In this document: in pieces, positions 47,514-59,459 of the stretch
Layout of the letters: each line of letters begins with the position of its first letter
How positions within the stretch are numbered: position 1 is the first letter of the stretch
Origin: Musa acuminata AAA Group
Lineage: Eukaryota; Streptophyta; Magnoliopsida; Zingiberales; Musaceae
DNA: 64,000 nt
NCBI RefSeq assembly: GCF_036884655.1
Contig: NC_088348.1
Span: 23,053,501-23,117,500 of the forward strand
Direction of reading: 5' to 3'
The notes under the pieces: model-generated
The model's input: the letters and a program-made list of their open reading frames with translations, nothing else
The model's database searches: none
Told to the model about the DNA's origin: nothing
Program-made: the position numbers and the translations under genes

Positions 47514-50500
47514 ATGTCTAAAGATAAAGAAGCGAGTTCTTCATCCAATGATCTTTTAGTTCAAGCAATGCAGCAACAATTTGAGCGTATGTTCAAAGTG
47601 ATGGGAGTTGTAAGAGATCATCTAGAAAGGCATAATGATGTAATTAATAGATTGCAAGGTGAACCACGACGTGGGAGACAACCAACCTTTGTTAATGATG
47701 AATATGATGGTGGCGATGACGTGGATGATGACCAAGTTACTCTAATTGGTCAAGATATTAATCCTAGGAGACAAACTAGGAGAGGATGTTTTGATGGTGT
47801 GGACAGAAACATAGGCAGCATCAAAATGAAAATTCCTTCTTTTCAAGGGAAGAATAATCCAGATGCCTATTTGGAGTGGGAACGAAAAGTGAAGATGATC
47901 TTTGAATGTCACAACTACTCTGAAGAGAAAAAGGTAAAATTAGCCGCTGTTGAATTTTTTGATTATGCTATTGTTTGGTGGGATCAATTGTGTAAAGACA
48001 GGCGTAAAAATGGTGAAAGGCCCGTGGAGACTTGGTTGGAGATGAAACAAATCATGAGGAGGAGATTTGTCCCTAGCTATTACTATAGGGATTTGCATCA
48101 ATGGCTGCAAACCTTGACACAAGGTTCTATGAGTGTTGATGAGTATCACAAGGAGATGGAGATAATCATGATAAGGGCTAATGTGGATAAAGATCGTGAG
48201 GCCACCATGGCTCGATTCCTGAGTGGATTAAATAAGAACCTTACTGATCTTGTAGAATTGCAACATTATGTGGAGATTGAAGACATGGTGAATGTGGCCA
48301 TGAAGATTGAGAGGCAACTCAAAAGAAAAGGCACAAGGTATGATTCAAAACCTTATTCGGGTTCTTCTTCTTCTTGGAAACCGAATTGGAGTAAAAAGGA
48401 TGATAAACCCATTGTTAAGCCTAAAATTGATGAGACTAAAGGTAGAAATGAATTAGGCAACAAGGGTAAAGGTGAGAATCTACCTAATCAAACTAGAGGT
48501 ATTAAGTGTTTTAAGTGCCTTAGGCATGGACATGTGGCACGCGAATGTCCTAATAAAAGAGTTATGATCATGAGGGATGGAATTATAGAATTTGAAAGTG
48601 AGAAAGAGGATGATGAAGACATTCTAGAGGATACTAGTGATGTAGAGTATGCTAAAGGTGAAAATCTAGTTGTTCAACGCATACTTAGTTTGCAAAATGA
48701 AAATGATGAACATGGTGAACAACGTGAAAATCTGTTTCATACTTATTGTCTGATTGCTAACAAGTTGTGTAATGTGATTGTTGATAGTGGAAGTTGCACA
48801 AATGTGGCAAGCACCTTGCTTGTGGAGAAACTGAAATTACCTACTATCAAGCATTCAAAACCTTACAAGTTACAATGGTTGAATGATAGTGGTGTAGTAA
48901 AGGTAAATCGATAAGTGTTAATTTCCTCTTCAATTGGTAGATATAAGGATGAAGTTTGGTGTGATGTGGTACCTATGTATGCTAGTCATATGTTATTGGG
49001 GAGACCATGGCAATACGATCGAAGGGTAATACATGATGGATTCAAGAACCGTTATTCTTTGATCATAGATGGACAGAAATATCAGCTTGGACCTTTGCCT
49101 CCAAAGATAATTTTTGAGGACCAAATGCACATAAAACAACAATATGAGGAGCTTGAGTCTTCATTAACCAAAACTTTGGGGAGGGAAAAAGAAAGAGAGA
49201 AAAAAGAAAATGGTGAGTTGAGTGATAAAAATGAGAGTATTGGGAAATACAAGGGGAGAGAAAACAAAGAAAGTTTGAGTGAAAGAAAAATGAGTGTTTA
49301 TGCCAAAATGAGTGATGTGAAGAAAGCCTTAACCATGAGGCAGCCCTTACTTGTACTTATGTATAAGGATGTTCTAATTGTTTCTAACAAAATTGACAAG
49401 AGTTTGCCTAGTGTTATTGTTGATCTTTTGCAGGAAAATGAGGATCTCTTTCCTGAAGAAGTTCCTAATGGTTTGCCACCAATTAGAGGAATTGAGCATC
49501 AAATTAATTTCATTCCAGGTGCAAGCATACCAAATAAGTCAGCATATAGATGCAACCCCGAAGAGACCAAGGAAACCCAAAAACAAGTAAGTGAGCTTAT
49601 GAAAAAGGGGTATGTGCGAGAAAGCATGAGTCCATGTGCAGTTTTTGTTATGTTGGTGCCTAAAACGGATGGATCATGGAGAATGTGTGTTGATTGCCGA
49701 GCCATCAACAAAATTACGGTAAAGTATAGACATCCTATTCCTAGGCTAGATGATATGTTGGATGAATTGTATGGTTCTTGTGTGTTTTCAAAAATTGATT
49801 TAAAATCTGGATATCATTAAATAAGAATGCATGAAGGTGATGAATGGAAAATCACTTTCAAAACTAAACATGGTTTATATGAATGGTTGGTTATGCCTTT
49901 TGGCCTAACTAATGCACCTAGTACTTTCATGAGATTGATGAATCATATTTTACGTGCTTACATTGGAAAATGTGTAGTGGTTTATTTTGATGATATACTT
50001 ATGTATAGCAAAAGTTTAGATAAGCATGTAACACATTTAAAAGCTATTTTTGACGTGCTTAGAAAAGAAAAGTTATATGCTAATATAAAGAAATACATTT
50101 TTTGCACTAATAAAATTACTTTTCTTGGATATGTTGTTAATGATAAAGGAATACATGTTGATCAAGAAAAAGTGAAAGTAATTACGGAGTGGCCAAAAAC
50201 TACTAGTGTTAGTGATGTTAGAAGTTTTCATGGTCTTGCTAACTTCTATAGAAGATTCATTAAGGATTTTTCTACAATTGCTGCACCATTAACTGAATGC
50301 ATCAAAAAGAATATGGGATTTAGATGGGGTGAAAAACAAGATAATGCTTTTAACTTGCTTAAAGATAAACTCAATTCAGCACCTTTGCTTGCTTTACCGA
50401 ACTTTGCTAAAACATTTGAGATTGAGTGTGATGTGAGTGGAATAGGAATTGGCGGAGTCTTAATGCAAGAAGGCAAACCCATTGCATTCTTTAGTGAGAA

Positions 50501-52282
50501 GCTAAGTGGAGCAAGTCTTAACTACCCAACATATGACAAGGAGTTTTACACTTTGGTAAGAGTGTTAGAGACATGGCAGCACTATCTTTGGTATAAGGAA
50601 TTCATTATACACACTGATAGTCCTTGAAATATCTCAAAGGACAAGGAAAACTAAACCATAGGCATGCAAAATGGGTGGAGTTTATTAAATCCTTTCCATA
50701 CATCATCAAGTATAAACAAGGTAAGGAAAATGTGGTTGCCGACGCTCTTTCTAGGTATGCTCTAATTTCTCAACTTGATGCAAAATTATTGGGTTTTGAG
50801 TATATTAAAAATTTATATAATTCTGATCATGATTTTGCTAATGTTTATGGGGTATGTGAGAAAGGGGGTTTTGATAAGTTCTTCAGGCATGATGATTTTC
50901 TTTTCAAAGAAAATAAGTTGTGTATTCCTCAATGTTCAATGAGAGAATTACTTGTGAGAGAGGCACATAGTGGAGGTTTAATGGGGCATTTCGGGATTAG
51001 AAAAACTTTAGATGTGTTAAGTGATCATTTCTTTTGGCCGCACATGAAACGAGATGTTGAGAGATTATGTGAGAAATGCATTACTTGTAAACAAGCTAAA
51101 TCTAAAGTAATGCCTCATGGATTATATACTCCTCTTCTTATAACTAGTGAGCCTTGGGTTGATATATCCATGGACTTTGTCTTGGGTTTACCAAGGTCAA
51201 AAGGAGGGAGAGATTCTATTTTTGTTGTTGTTGACAGGTTTAGCAAGATGACACATTTCATTCCTTGCCACAAAACAGATGATGCAACACATGTTGCGAG
51301 GCTGTTCTTCAAAGAAATTGTAAGATTACATGGCATTCCAAAGACAATTGTGAGTGATAGAGATGTGAAGTTCCTTAGCCACTTTTGGAAAACACTTTGG
51401 AGCAAGTTGGGTACAAGGCTATTGTATTCAACCACTTGTCACCCACAAACAGATGGACAAACGGAGGTGGTAAATCGAACTTTATCAATACTTTTGAGGG
51501 CCATAATTCAAAAGAATTTAAAAAATTAGGAGGAATGTTTGCCACATGTGGAGTTTGCTTATAACAGAAGTGTGCATGCTACAACAAACCATTCCCCATT
51601 TGAAGTTGTGTACGGGTTCAATCCATTAACTCCTATGGATTTGCTACCTTTACCTCTGGAAAAGGCCAATTTGGATGGTAAGCAAAAAGCTGATTTTGTC
51701 AAAGCATTGCATGAAAGTGTCCAGACACAAATTGAAAATAAAACTCTACAATATGAGAAACAACACAACAAAGGCAGAAAGCAAGTAGTATTTGAACCTA
51801 GTGATTGGGTTTGGGTACACTTGAGGAAGGAAAGATTTCCTAACCAAAGGAAGTATAAACTAATGCCAAGAGGAGATGGTCCATTTTGAGTCTCTCAAAA
51901 AATCAATGACAATGCATACAAGTTGGAACTACCGGGTGAGTATTGTAATGTTAGTGCAACCTTCAATGTTTCTGATTTATCTTTGTTTGATGCAGGTGAT
52001 GAAGATACTAATTCGAGGACGAATCCTTTCAAGGAAAGGGGGAATGATATGAATGAGCAAGTTGATTATAATTCTACCAAAGACCCTTTAACTATTCATC
52101 GAGGACCAATGACAAGAGCGAAAACTAAAAGGATGAAAGAAGCCTTAACTTGTTTATTAGAAGACATTTGGAAGGAGCAAGCTAGTCAAAACTTGGTCAA
52201 GGTTCTATGGATACAAGAAAAGCCTAAAATAATCAACCTGATTCAAATAAGTCTACATTATGAAGAGAAAGTCCAACCTTGA
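47514..52282 (+). pseudogene. Element E gag-pol
   Basis: Starts at the ATG at 47514. Gag (YLEWERKVKMIFECHNYSEE, W-rich core) ends in a zinc knuckle (CFKCLRHGHVARECPNK, near 48509). The protease has IVDSGSCTNVAS (near 48778). RT runs from IRGIEHQINFIPGASIPNKS through [20 protein letters not shown] to [10 protein letters not shown] (near 49985). RNase H has [20 protein letters not shown]. Integrase has the HHCC finger ([15 protein letters not shown] ... [11 protein letters not shown]) and core ([36 protein letters not shown]). Stops: TAA 48912, TAA 49818, TAG 51527, TGA 51887. A frameshift/deletion occurs near 50620 where HTD(H)ES is expected. No chromodomain was recognised; the C-terminus ends GPMTRAKTKRMKEA inside the 3' LTR. 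Confidence 0.93.
52031..52044 (+). other. Polypurine tract of element E
   Basis: AAGGAAAGGGGGAA ends at the first base before the 3' LTR (52045). It lies inside the pol coding frame. Confidence 0.88.
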
Positions 52283-52867
52283 GAGAAGGATGAATTTTAG
52301 CCATCTTTGAAGAATAAAGGTCATTCAGCCATATTGGACCATATTAAGAATTGTGGACTTATTCATGAATAATTATTCAAAACAATTTAATGTAGATTCA
52401 TGAGTAATCTACATTCATGCATTAGGAATATGAATGTCATTTAATATATTTATTCTCTTTGTACTTGACCTTTGTACTATATAAACAATGTTGACTCTCT
52501 TTGTAAGGGCACATTGAGAAGTATATTCAACTTACAACATCGGTGAGTGTATTGTTTTTAAGTTCTTGCATGAACTTTGGACTTACCAAGCATTTCTGTT
52601 TGTGGCGTTCAAAACCCAAGAAAAATCTTTGTTTTTTCCTTTCAACTTATCAAGCTTCTTAGTTGTGGCGTTTTAAGGGAATCAAAGTACTATTCTAATT
52701 ACTTCATCAAATTTTCATTGATTATGTGATTAGAACAGTTTTCCTAACTTCAATCTTGAACGATCCATCTTATTTCAAATCGTTGGAGGGGGTCAATTTG
52801 CATTCCATATGTATCATAGCTCTTTAGCTATCGGGGTATATGATTGCTAAGTTGAAGATTTTCATCA
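52045..52867 (+). repeat. 3' LTR of element E
   Basis: 823 bases with TATATAAA at 52478-52485. The first 238 bases are still coding: the pol frame stops at TGA 52280-52282. Ends TTTTCATCA and is followed by AACCA (52868-52872). Confidence 0.93.
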
Positions 52868-52872
52868 AACCA

Positions 52873-55770
52873 AGTGTTCACCAACACTAGAGGAGAAACC
52901 TTCAGGTTGTTTCATATAAACTTCTTCCTCTAGATCTCCATTAAAAAATGTTGTTTTCACATCTATTTATTGCAACTCAAGATCAAAATGAGCAACCAAT
53001 GCCAAAATGATATGAAGAGAATCTTTCTTAGATACAGAAGAAAACGTCTCTGTATAATCGATTCCCTCTTTTTGAGTAAATCCCTTTGTAACAAGTCTTG
53101 CCTTGTATCCCTCAATGTTGCCTAACGAATCTTTCTTAGTTTTAAAGACTCATTTGCAGCTAATAGCCTTTGCTTCATTAGGCAACTCTACAAGATCCCA
53201 AACTCCGTTGCTCTTCATGGAATTCATCTCTTCTTTCATGGCATCGTGCCATAAATTTGATTCTTTGCAACTCATGGCTTGTGAAAAAGGTTTCAGAATC
53301 ATTTTTTGCTCCAATATTATAGTTAGATTTTTATAGATATATAACATAATCACTAGGAATTGCTGACCTTTTATTTCTAGTAGATCTTCTTAATGTTGTA
53401 CTAATGTTTCCCTAAGGAACTTGTGGTTCAACTAGTTGTTCAGGAGCTTGTTGTAATTCTTGAATTACTTGATCTATTATAATAATATCAACAACTTATG
53501 GAATTTCAATGATTGGTTGTTCAACACTAGTTTGTACTTGAGGAGTGCTATGAACTATAACCAATCTATCATTTGATGTGGAAGCTTGAGATTCTATATG
53601 ATCATGTGCAGAAACTATGTTCATGAAATGATCGCTCCTACTAATCATGTCATCATCAAGAAATTTAGCGTTTCTTGATTCTACAATCATAGTAGTGTGA
53701 GATGGATAATAGAACTTGTAACCTTTGAACTTTTCGATATATGCAATGAAATACCCACTAATAGTCCTCGGGTCTAGTTTCTTTTCTTGTGGATTATATA
53801 TCTGACCTCAGACGGACATCCCCAAATGCGCATATGTCGTAAACTTGGTTTCCAATCTTTCTATAATTCAAATGGTGTCTTTTGGATAGCCTTGGTTGGA
53901 ACTCGGTTTAATATATACATAGTCGTCTTTAGTGCTTCAGTCCACAAGAACTTAGGAAGATTGTAGTTGCTAAGCATACTCCGCACCATGTATAATAATG
54001 TTTGGTTTCTTCTTTCTGCAACACCATTCTGGTCTGGAGAACCAGGCATGGTATATTGGATAACAATCTCATGTTCTTGAAGAAACTTAGCAAAAGGACC
54101 AGGTGCTTGTCCATTTTTAGTATACCTACCATAATATTCTCCACCTCTATCTGATTTCACAATTTTAATTTACTTACTACATTAGTTCTCAACTTCAGCC
54201 TTAAAGACTTTGAAGACATCCAATGCTTTATTTTTATTATGAAGCAAATAGATATATATATATCGTGAGTAATCATTTATAAAGGAGATAAAGTATTTCT
54301 GACCATGTGTGTCCATGTCTGGACAATATATATCAGTATAAATGATCTCTAATATGTTTGAACTTCTATTAGTACCTTTTTGGACTTATTGGTCTGCTTT
54401 CCCTTAATATAGTCTACACAAGTCTTAAAATTAGTAAAATCAAGAGTACTAAGTACCCCAGCATTAACTAATCTGTTAATTCTCTCTATAGAGATATGTC
54501 TTAATCTCCAATGCCATAACATAGAGTCCTCATTAATATTACACCTTTTAGTGCTAGTATGAACATGCATTGAACTTTAAGTATCATTATTTTGTAATAA
54601 AATACGATAAAGACCATCAAACAAAATACCTTTCCCAACATAATCAGATTTATATAATAAATGAAATGATGTGTCTTTAAAATTAAAGGAACACCCAACT
54701 AGTACAAGTCTGGAAACAGAAATTAAGTTTCGTAAGAAACTTGATATATAAAAGGTCCTTTCCAATTTTAAAACAAAACTACTACTTAAAGTTAAAATGC
54801 ATGTTTCAATTGCCTCCATATGTGAGCCCATCTTATTTCCTGATAAGATGCTTTGCTCACTTCTCACTGACTTTCTTAGGTTTTATATACCCTGCAAAAA
54901 GTTTACAATATGGATTGTTGATCGAGAGTCAATCCACCAGGTGTTAATATTAACATTAACCATATTAGATTTATAACACACAAACAAGGTTGGCTTACCT
55001 TTCTTTTTACGTCATTGTTGAAATTTCGTACATTCTTTCTTCATATGTCCATTTCTTTTACAAAAGAAACACTTTGGTTTTTTCTTGATATCAGCTTGGG
55101 GTGATATTTTACATTTTCCCTACTGATGAGCTTTCTGATTGGCTTGATTTTTGTCAGTTTTATTCTTCCCGCGAGTGGTTACCTCCAATGCACTCTCATC
55201 CAATTCCATCATTAGCCTCTCTTCTTCTTGAACACATATGGTGATTAATTCATTAATTGACCATTTGTCCTTATGTGTATTGTATGAAATCTTAAAAGGC
55301 TCGTATTGATGTGGAAGGGTGTTCAGAATATAGTGCACTAGAAAAGATTCTGACATATTAACCTTGAGTTTCTTAAGTTAAACCGTAATATCTCACATTT
55401 GCATTATATGCTCACACACACCCTTTATGTTGGTGAGTCTAAGGGATGAGAATTTCATTATTAAGGTACTTGCTAGTGCATTTTCCGAAGTAACGAATTG
55501 CTCATCAAAAGCTTATAGCAAGTCTCGGACTTTTTCATGCTAGTCAATAGAACCACGTATACCGGCAGTTATCTTAGTTTTGATAAACATCACGTTGAGC
55601 CGATTGGATCGCTCCCATCGCTCATATAATGTAATCTCAGTTAGAGTGCTGGTATTAGTGATTATAGATAATTCGTCTTTCCTAACAGCATAATCAATAT
55701 CCATCCACCCTAAATGGAAGAGAACCCTCTCCTTCCATATTTTATAGTTATCACCCCTCGGGAATGTCAT
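52873..55770 (-). pseudogene. Element D gag-protease-integrase-RT start
   Basis: - strand Copia coding region, decayed. Gag begins near 55770 (MTFPRGDNYKIWKERVLFHL) and continues in a second frame (FLVHYILNTLPHQYEPFKIS), with a zinc knuckle CFFCKRNGHMKKEC near 55030-55080. The protease downstream part includes FLRNLISVSRLVLVGCSFNF. The integrase finger is LWHWRLRHISIERINRLVNA with CVDYIKGKQTNK, and the core is [17 protein letters not shown] and [22 protein letters not shown] starts WHDAMKEEMNSMKSNGVWDL near 53250. The continuation is at 44813-45947, beyond the gypsy insertion. Confidence 0.9.
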
Positions 55771-56417
55771 ATCGAATATCAGAAATTTGAGAAACTACAT
55801 AAAATCAAACATGTTCATGTCAAAACTTGAAACTTAATAGTTTAAATTGTATATTTTACCAATGTGAAACATACCAAAAATATGAATCTCATGATATAAA
55901 AATTACATGTGGACTAAAATTTTAATTCAAATATATTCAAATAAACTATCAAATTATATTCCAATTCATAATTCGATAAATTATAAAAATAATTTGATAT
56001 TTTATCTTGATTAATTATATTAAATATAATAAACAATTCTTAGGATAATAATTATTATATTGAATATAATCAGTCACAATACGATGTTTAATTACTTATG
56101 TGATCTTTCTTTTAATTTTATATATAATTTTAATTAATTAAGAATACTGTGGCTAATCCCTAATTAATTAAGATTATTGAATCACTAGACTTTTTGAACA
56201 TATAAAATGAATCATAAGCATGAATTAATATAACCAAATATTCATACATGAGTATTTTACTAACTAAAAATATTGAAAATGTTATATCGTCATAATTTTT
56301 AATATGGCATATATCAAGAAGTTTCAAAAAGAAACCAAAATAAAGTCATATTCATGGTATAAAAATGAAAATTCTTTCATATAAAGACAACAGAGGTCAG
56401 AGGGCTTTGATACCATA

Positions 56418-56873
56418 TGTTAGAAATTTTGATACTAAAATATATTTCTAAATCATTATAATAGAAACACAAGAAAACTAATGCGAAAACGAAATAGTGT
56501 ACCTCTAACCATTGTTTTCAAGAATTTTAGCAATGGTTTCTTTTTGAACTTCGGCACTTCTCAACTCATAACTCTCGTTTTAGATTGTGTAGGAAATCTT
56601 TTAGACTTCAAAGAGATATTGAGCTCAGAGACCAAAATCCTCGTTTATATAGATGTTCTCCCATCAAGAACGTTTATTATTACTAACTTATAACATCAAG
56701 AATTAATTCAAATTTATAACGTTTGAACCATAATGAAGAATTTTGATGATATTAAATAAAATATTTAATAATAATAATTTCATTTATAATGAATAAAAAA
56801 CTAAAATATTTAAACCATAATAAATGAAGAAATTCATGATAATAAATTATGAATCTTAACGTGAATGGTTATA
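56418..56873 (-). repeat. 5' LTR of element D
   Basis: About 456 bases, partner of 44078-44534. The adjacent GGCTTTGATACCA (56403-56415) is the complement of a Met-tRNA primer-binding site, which fixes the - orientation. Followed by AGATC (56874-56878). Confidence 0.9.
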
Positions 56874-57236
56874 AGATCAACCATCTGGTTCCTCTCGTTT
56901 GCAGCAGAACTGCTTGGGTTGTCAAGTCTTCCAAGTGCTACTGTTTCTTCCTCTGTGACCTCCGCGCCGACTCCTTTTTGGAGTGCATCCTCTTTTTTGC
57001 TTCCTCTCATCCATTATCAGCTGTGGATTCTCTTCAAGTATTTGATGTGTTGGTGATTGGTTTGATGGAAAGATATCATTAATTCTAATCAGATGGATAC
57101 AGATGAGGGGTTTATCTGATGAGAACACGTAAAACAAGTAAAGGAACACCACAGATAAGGAATAGAGGAAGCAGATGTGGCCCAGATGAGCGGCTAAGTT
57201 CATGAAGACTGGAGAGAGGCTTCTGATGGACTTCAA
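56874..57236 (-). pseudogene. Upstream half of a host ORF split by Copia D
   Basis: Two overlapping - strand frames are open here. One starts at 57236 (MKSIRSLSPVFMNLAAHLGH, with a hydrophobic run ICFLYSLSVVFLYLFYVF) and ends at 56922. The other starts with ATG at 57010 (MRGSKKEDALQKGVGAEV) and runs unbroken into 44077-43934 once element D is removed. The two frames could be one gene if a single-base change occurred in the A-run near 56992. A TATAAATAG on the - strand at about 57476-57484 could be its TATA box. No family is recognised; possibly a host gene disrupted by D. Confidence 0.35.
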
Positions 57237-57887
57237 AGGAAGACCATGGACAAGCTCTTACAGTGCAATCATAGGGGTAGCTTTTTCCTATAGAAACTAG
57301 AGGGAAATGCTCTACTCAAAGTCAAATCAAGCAACAAACATAGGACCTCAAACTTGGATCTCTGAAACTGGATTGTGTACTTAGAATCTACCTAAGAAAG
57401 ATAGGATTTTTCCAAAGAAAGAAGGACAAGTGTGAGTGTTGAAATGAGGATGGAACATGGCTGAAGAAATGTACTATTTATAGATATGTAGGAAGTCATG
57501 GGATAAAGAGGAGGCAGCTTCAAGTATTCAATTTATACGGTTTCACACCCCTCATACATAAAGAAAATTGACAGCAGTCGCTCCTCACCGAGCTCTACCA
57601 CCTCTCGAGGAAGAACCTTAGTTGCTTTGCAATGCCTCTGCTCCAATTGCTCATCCGTCCCTAGTAACCCCATCGTCATTCCTGCAAAAGCACGACAGCT
57701 CCTCACCGTGGTCGATTTCTCGCTTGAAGACGCAGCAGTTCATATCTATTCCAGATGGCTGAGTACAGCGGTAGAAGCGCTTAGTGAGTCATGCACGCAT
57801 CTCTCTGGGCTTCCTCTTCATTGGTGAGAAACCCTTCTTGGTAGATCTACACCTTCTTCCTTCAGCAGCTATGATCTATTGATCGTG
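57237..57887. other. Flank between split ORF and element F
   Basis: Contains the - strand TATAAATAG at about 57476-57484. No coding region with recognisable domain. Confidence 0.4.
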
Positions 57888-57892
57888 GGCAG
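57888..57892. repeat. Target-site duplication of element F, left copy (GGCAG)
   Basis: GGCAG before TGATAAGACCC. Its partner at 60936-60940 follows the CCTAACA end. Confidence 0.85.
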
Positions 57893-57973
57893 TGATAAGA
57901 CCCTAAAGTCTTATTGTTGCTCTGATACCAAATGATAAGACCCTAAAGATCTTATCGTCACTCTGATACCAAA
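57893..57973. repeat. Two tandem 40/41-base units at the outer end of LTR F
   Basis: Units 57893-57932 and 57933-57973 each read TGATAAGACCCTAAAG..., then TCTGATACCAAA. A third start of the unit (57974 on) passes into the normal LTR body. On the element strand each unit is a Met-tRNA primer-binding site (TTTGGTATCAGAG) followed by a copy of the LTR end (CTTATCA). Each also holds a short stem (ATAAGA / TCTTAT). Confidence 0.85.
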
Positions 57974-58284
57974 TGATAAGATCCTAAAGTCTTATCGTAG
58001 AAGAAAAGGGAGAAATGGGGATGATAATGATCACTTCGAGGGGATCGGCCTCCTAGGGTTTATCCAAAGATAGAATAATATTTTTCATAGATTACTGAAA
58101 ACAAGCAATTACATCCTTATTTATAGAGTTCTACCCAGAGTCCATCAGGACTTGAACTCTAATAATAAATAAATATTAGATAAACCTCTACTTGACTCTA
58201 ACTGAACCAAACCGACTCAATAAACAAATGGACTAAACAGACTCAATAAACATTATTCAAAAGCTCAGAAAAAGGGTCCTAACA
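57974..58284 (-). repeat. Body of the 3' LTR of element F
   Basis: 58068-58284 matches 60727-60935 closely (AGAATAATATTTTTCATAGA, then CCTATTTATAGAGTTC-type TATA box on the - strand, then GGTCCTAACA). The right copy lacks a short GGACTTGA segment and everything inward of 58068. Confidence 0.85.
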
Positions 58285-58370
58285 GTTCCTCCCTCTTCAA
58301 ATTAGCCTTGTCCTCAAGGCTGAGCAACATTAATCTCGGGGAGCTTATCTTTTAGCACTTCAGCCATAGG

Positions 58371-58937
58371 CTATCTGCAACGCATTATAACCCGTTGATC
58401 AATTAAGTATGGTCTCCACTTTTTGACAGTGTAAGCAATAGGTTGATCTTTTAGTGTAGTAATCGTTGCAAGAAATTCCTGGCCTTTGCTATCATAAGTT
58501 AAAATCCATCCATTAGCTTCGAATATATCATAGCCTTTAATGTGGTGGGCTAATTGGGCTGCAACTTTCCTATCCATAAAATTATTAGTGCTATCTGTAT
58601 CAATCAAAATAGTGACAGGTTGATGCTTCAAAGTTCCTCCGATTTTCATAGTTTGTGGGTTAGCATAACTAGCCAATGCATGCACTGTATGTGTGATATC
58701 TTTAATATCTTCATCAGTTTTCATACCTTTATGATCGGAGTCCAACTCTTTTACTTTCGGTTCCTCTCTAATTAGCTCAATCATCAGAAGCTGCCCTTGT
58801 TTACATCGATGCTCCATACTCCACTTTTCATCATAGTACAAACCCTTTGCTGATCTTTCCTTAAGTTCTTCTTGGGTTAGTCTTCGGGTGTCAAGGCTTT
58901 GATTAGGAATAGATAGGGCTGGTGGCTTACTGATCAT
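58371..58937 (-). pseudogene. Element F protease region (retropepsin)
   Basis: - strand frame reading RRLTQEELKERSAKGLYYDE and WSMEHRCKQGQLLMIE, a decayed gypsy zinc-knuckle region, then the aspartic protease: MKIGGTLKHQPVTILIDTDS with active-site DTDS in place of DTGS, and TNNFMDRKVAAQLAHHIKGY. The change of the active-site glycine to aspartate means the protease is dead. Downstream the coding region jumps to the polypurine tract, so the polymerase is deleted. Confidence 0.85.
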
Positions 58938-59077
58938 TTGGTTATTGTCACTTCTGTTTCCATAATTTTCCCTGTTGATTTTTTTCTCATGTAGATGTGT
59001 GAATGAGATCGCAGCTGACGAGTCTTAACTTCACACCGGATCTCTGGAATAAGACCTTCAATAAATGTATTCAGAAG

Positions 59078-59410
59078 TTATCGTTCCGACCAATCTCTAG
59101 CTTGATTTAATAATCTTTCAAACCTACTCTGATATTCCAACACTGTAGAAGTTTGACAAATTTTTGAGAGTTGTCTATCCACCTTCATGTACGAGTAGAT
59201 TGTGTCACAATCTTGGGGCCCTTTTCTAGTATTTCTAGATCTGTGAAATGTAGAACTTGAGCTCCCACCTTGTTGAAATTTACTAAAGCTCCCCAGTAAG
59301 TCCTTTTTGAAATCATTAAGTAATTCTTGTAACCGGTTCTCAATTCTAATTTCCAATGCTTCTATTTGTGCTTTCACTGAGTTATCGATGGCCATTTCGT
59401 AAGACTGCAA
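59078..59410 (-). pseudogene. Element F gag fragment
   Basis: - strand frame with a coiled-coil-like start (KAQIEALEIRIENRLQELLN) and the gag core end LSKICQTSTVLEYQSRFERL LNQARDW, typical of gypsy gag (the EYQSRFE...L block). It lies upstream of the protease fragment; the core is shortened and frames are broken between 59078 and 58937. Confidence 0.8.
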
Positions 59411-59459
59411 ATTTGTAATCTCAACTCCTATTTTTGGTGTTGGTCAAGGGCATCAATCA

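Larger units (their letters stand above)
45953..52867 (+). mobile_element. Complete Ty3/gypsy LTR retrotransposon E
   Basis: A 6915-base element with LTRs 45953-46779 and 52045-52867 (TGAT...ATCA ends), AACCA duplications, a Met-tRNA primer-binding site (TGGTATCAGAGC, 46782-46793) and a polypurine tract (AAGGAAAGGGGGAA, 52031-52044). The domain order is gag, protease, RT, RNase H, integrase, which defines Ty3/gypsy. The LTRs differ at about 36 of 820 positions by eye plus a few small indels. It is inserted head-on into Copia D. It carries nonsense codons and one frameshift, so it is no longer autonomous. Confidence 0.95.
44078..56873 (-). mobile_element. Copia LTR retrotransposon D, interrupted by gypsy element E
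   Basis: - strand element with LTRs at 56418-56873 (5') and 44078-44534 (3'), AGATC duplications on both flanks, a primer-binding site beside the 5' LTR (TGGTATCAAAGCC on the - strand, 56403-56415) and a polypurine tract (AAAATGGGAGAA on the - strand, 44535-44546). Internal order on the - strand is gag, protease, integrase, RT, RNase H. The Ty3/gypsy element E (45953-52867) is inserted within RT. The LTRs differ by roughly 10 percent in a counted 108-base sample, so D is older than E (about 4 percent). All frames are broken. Confidence 0.93.
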
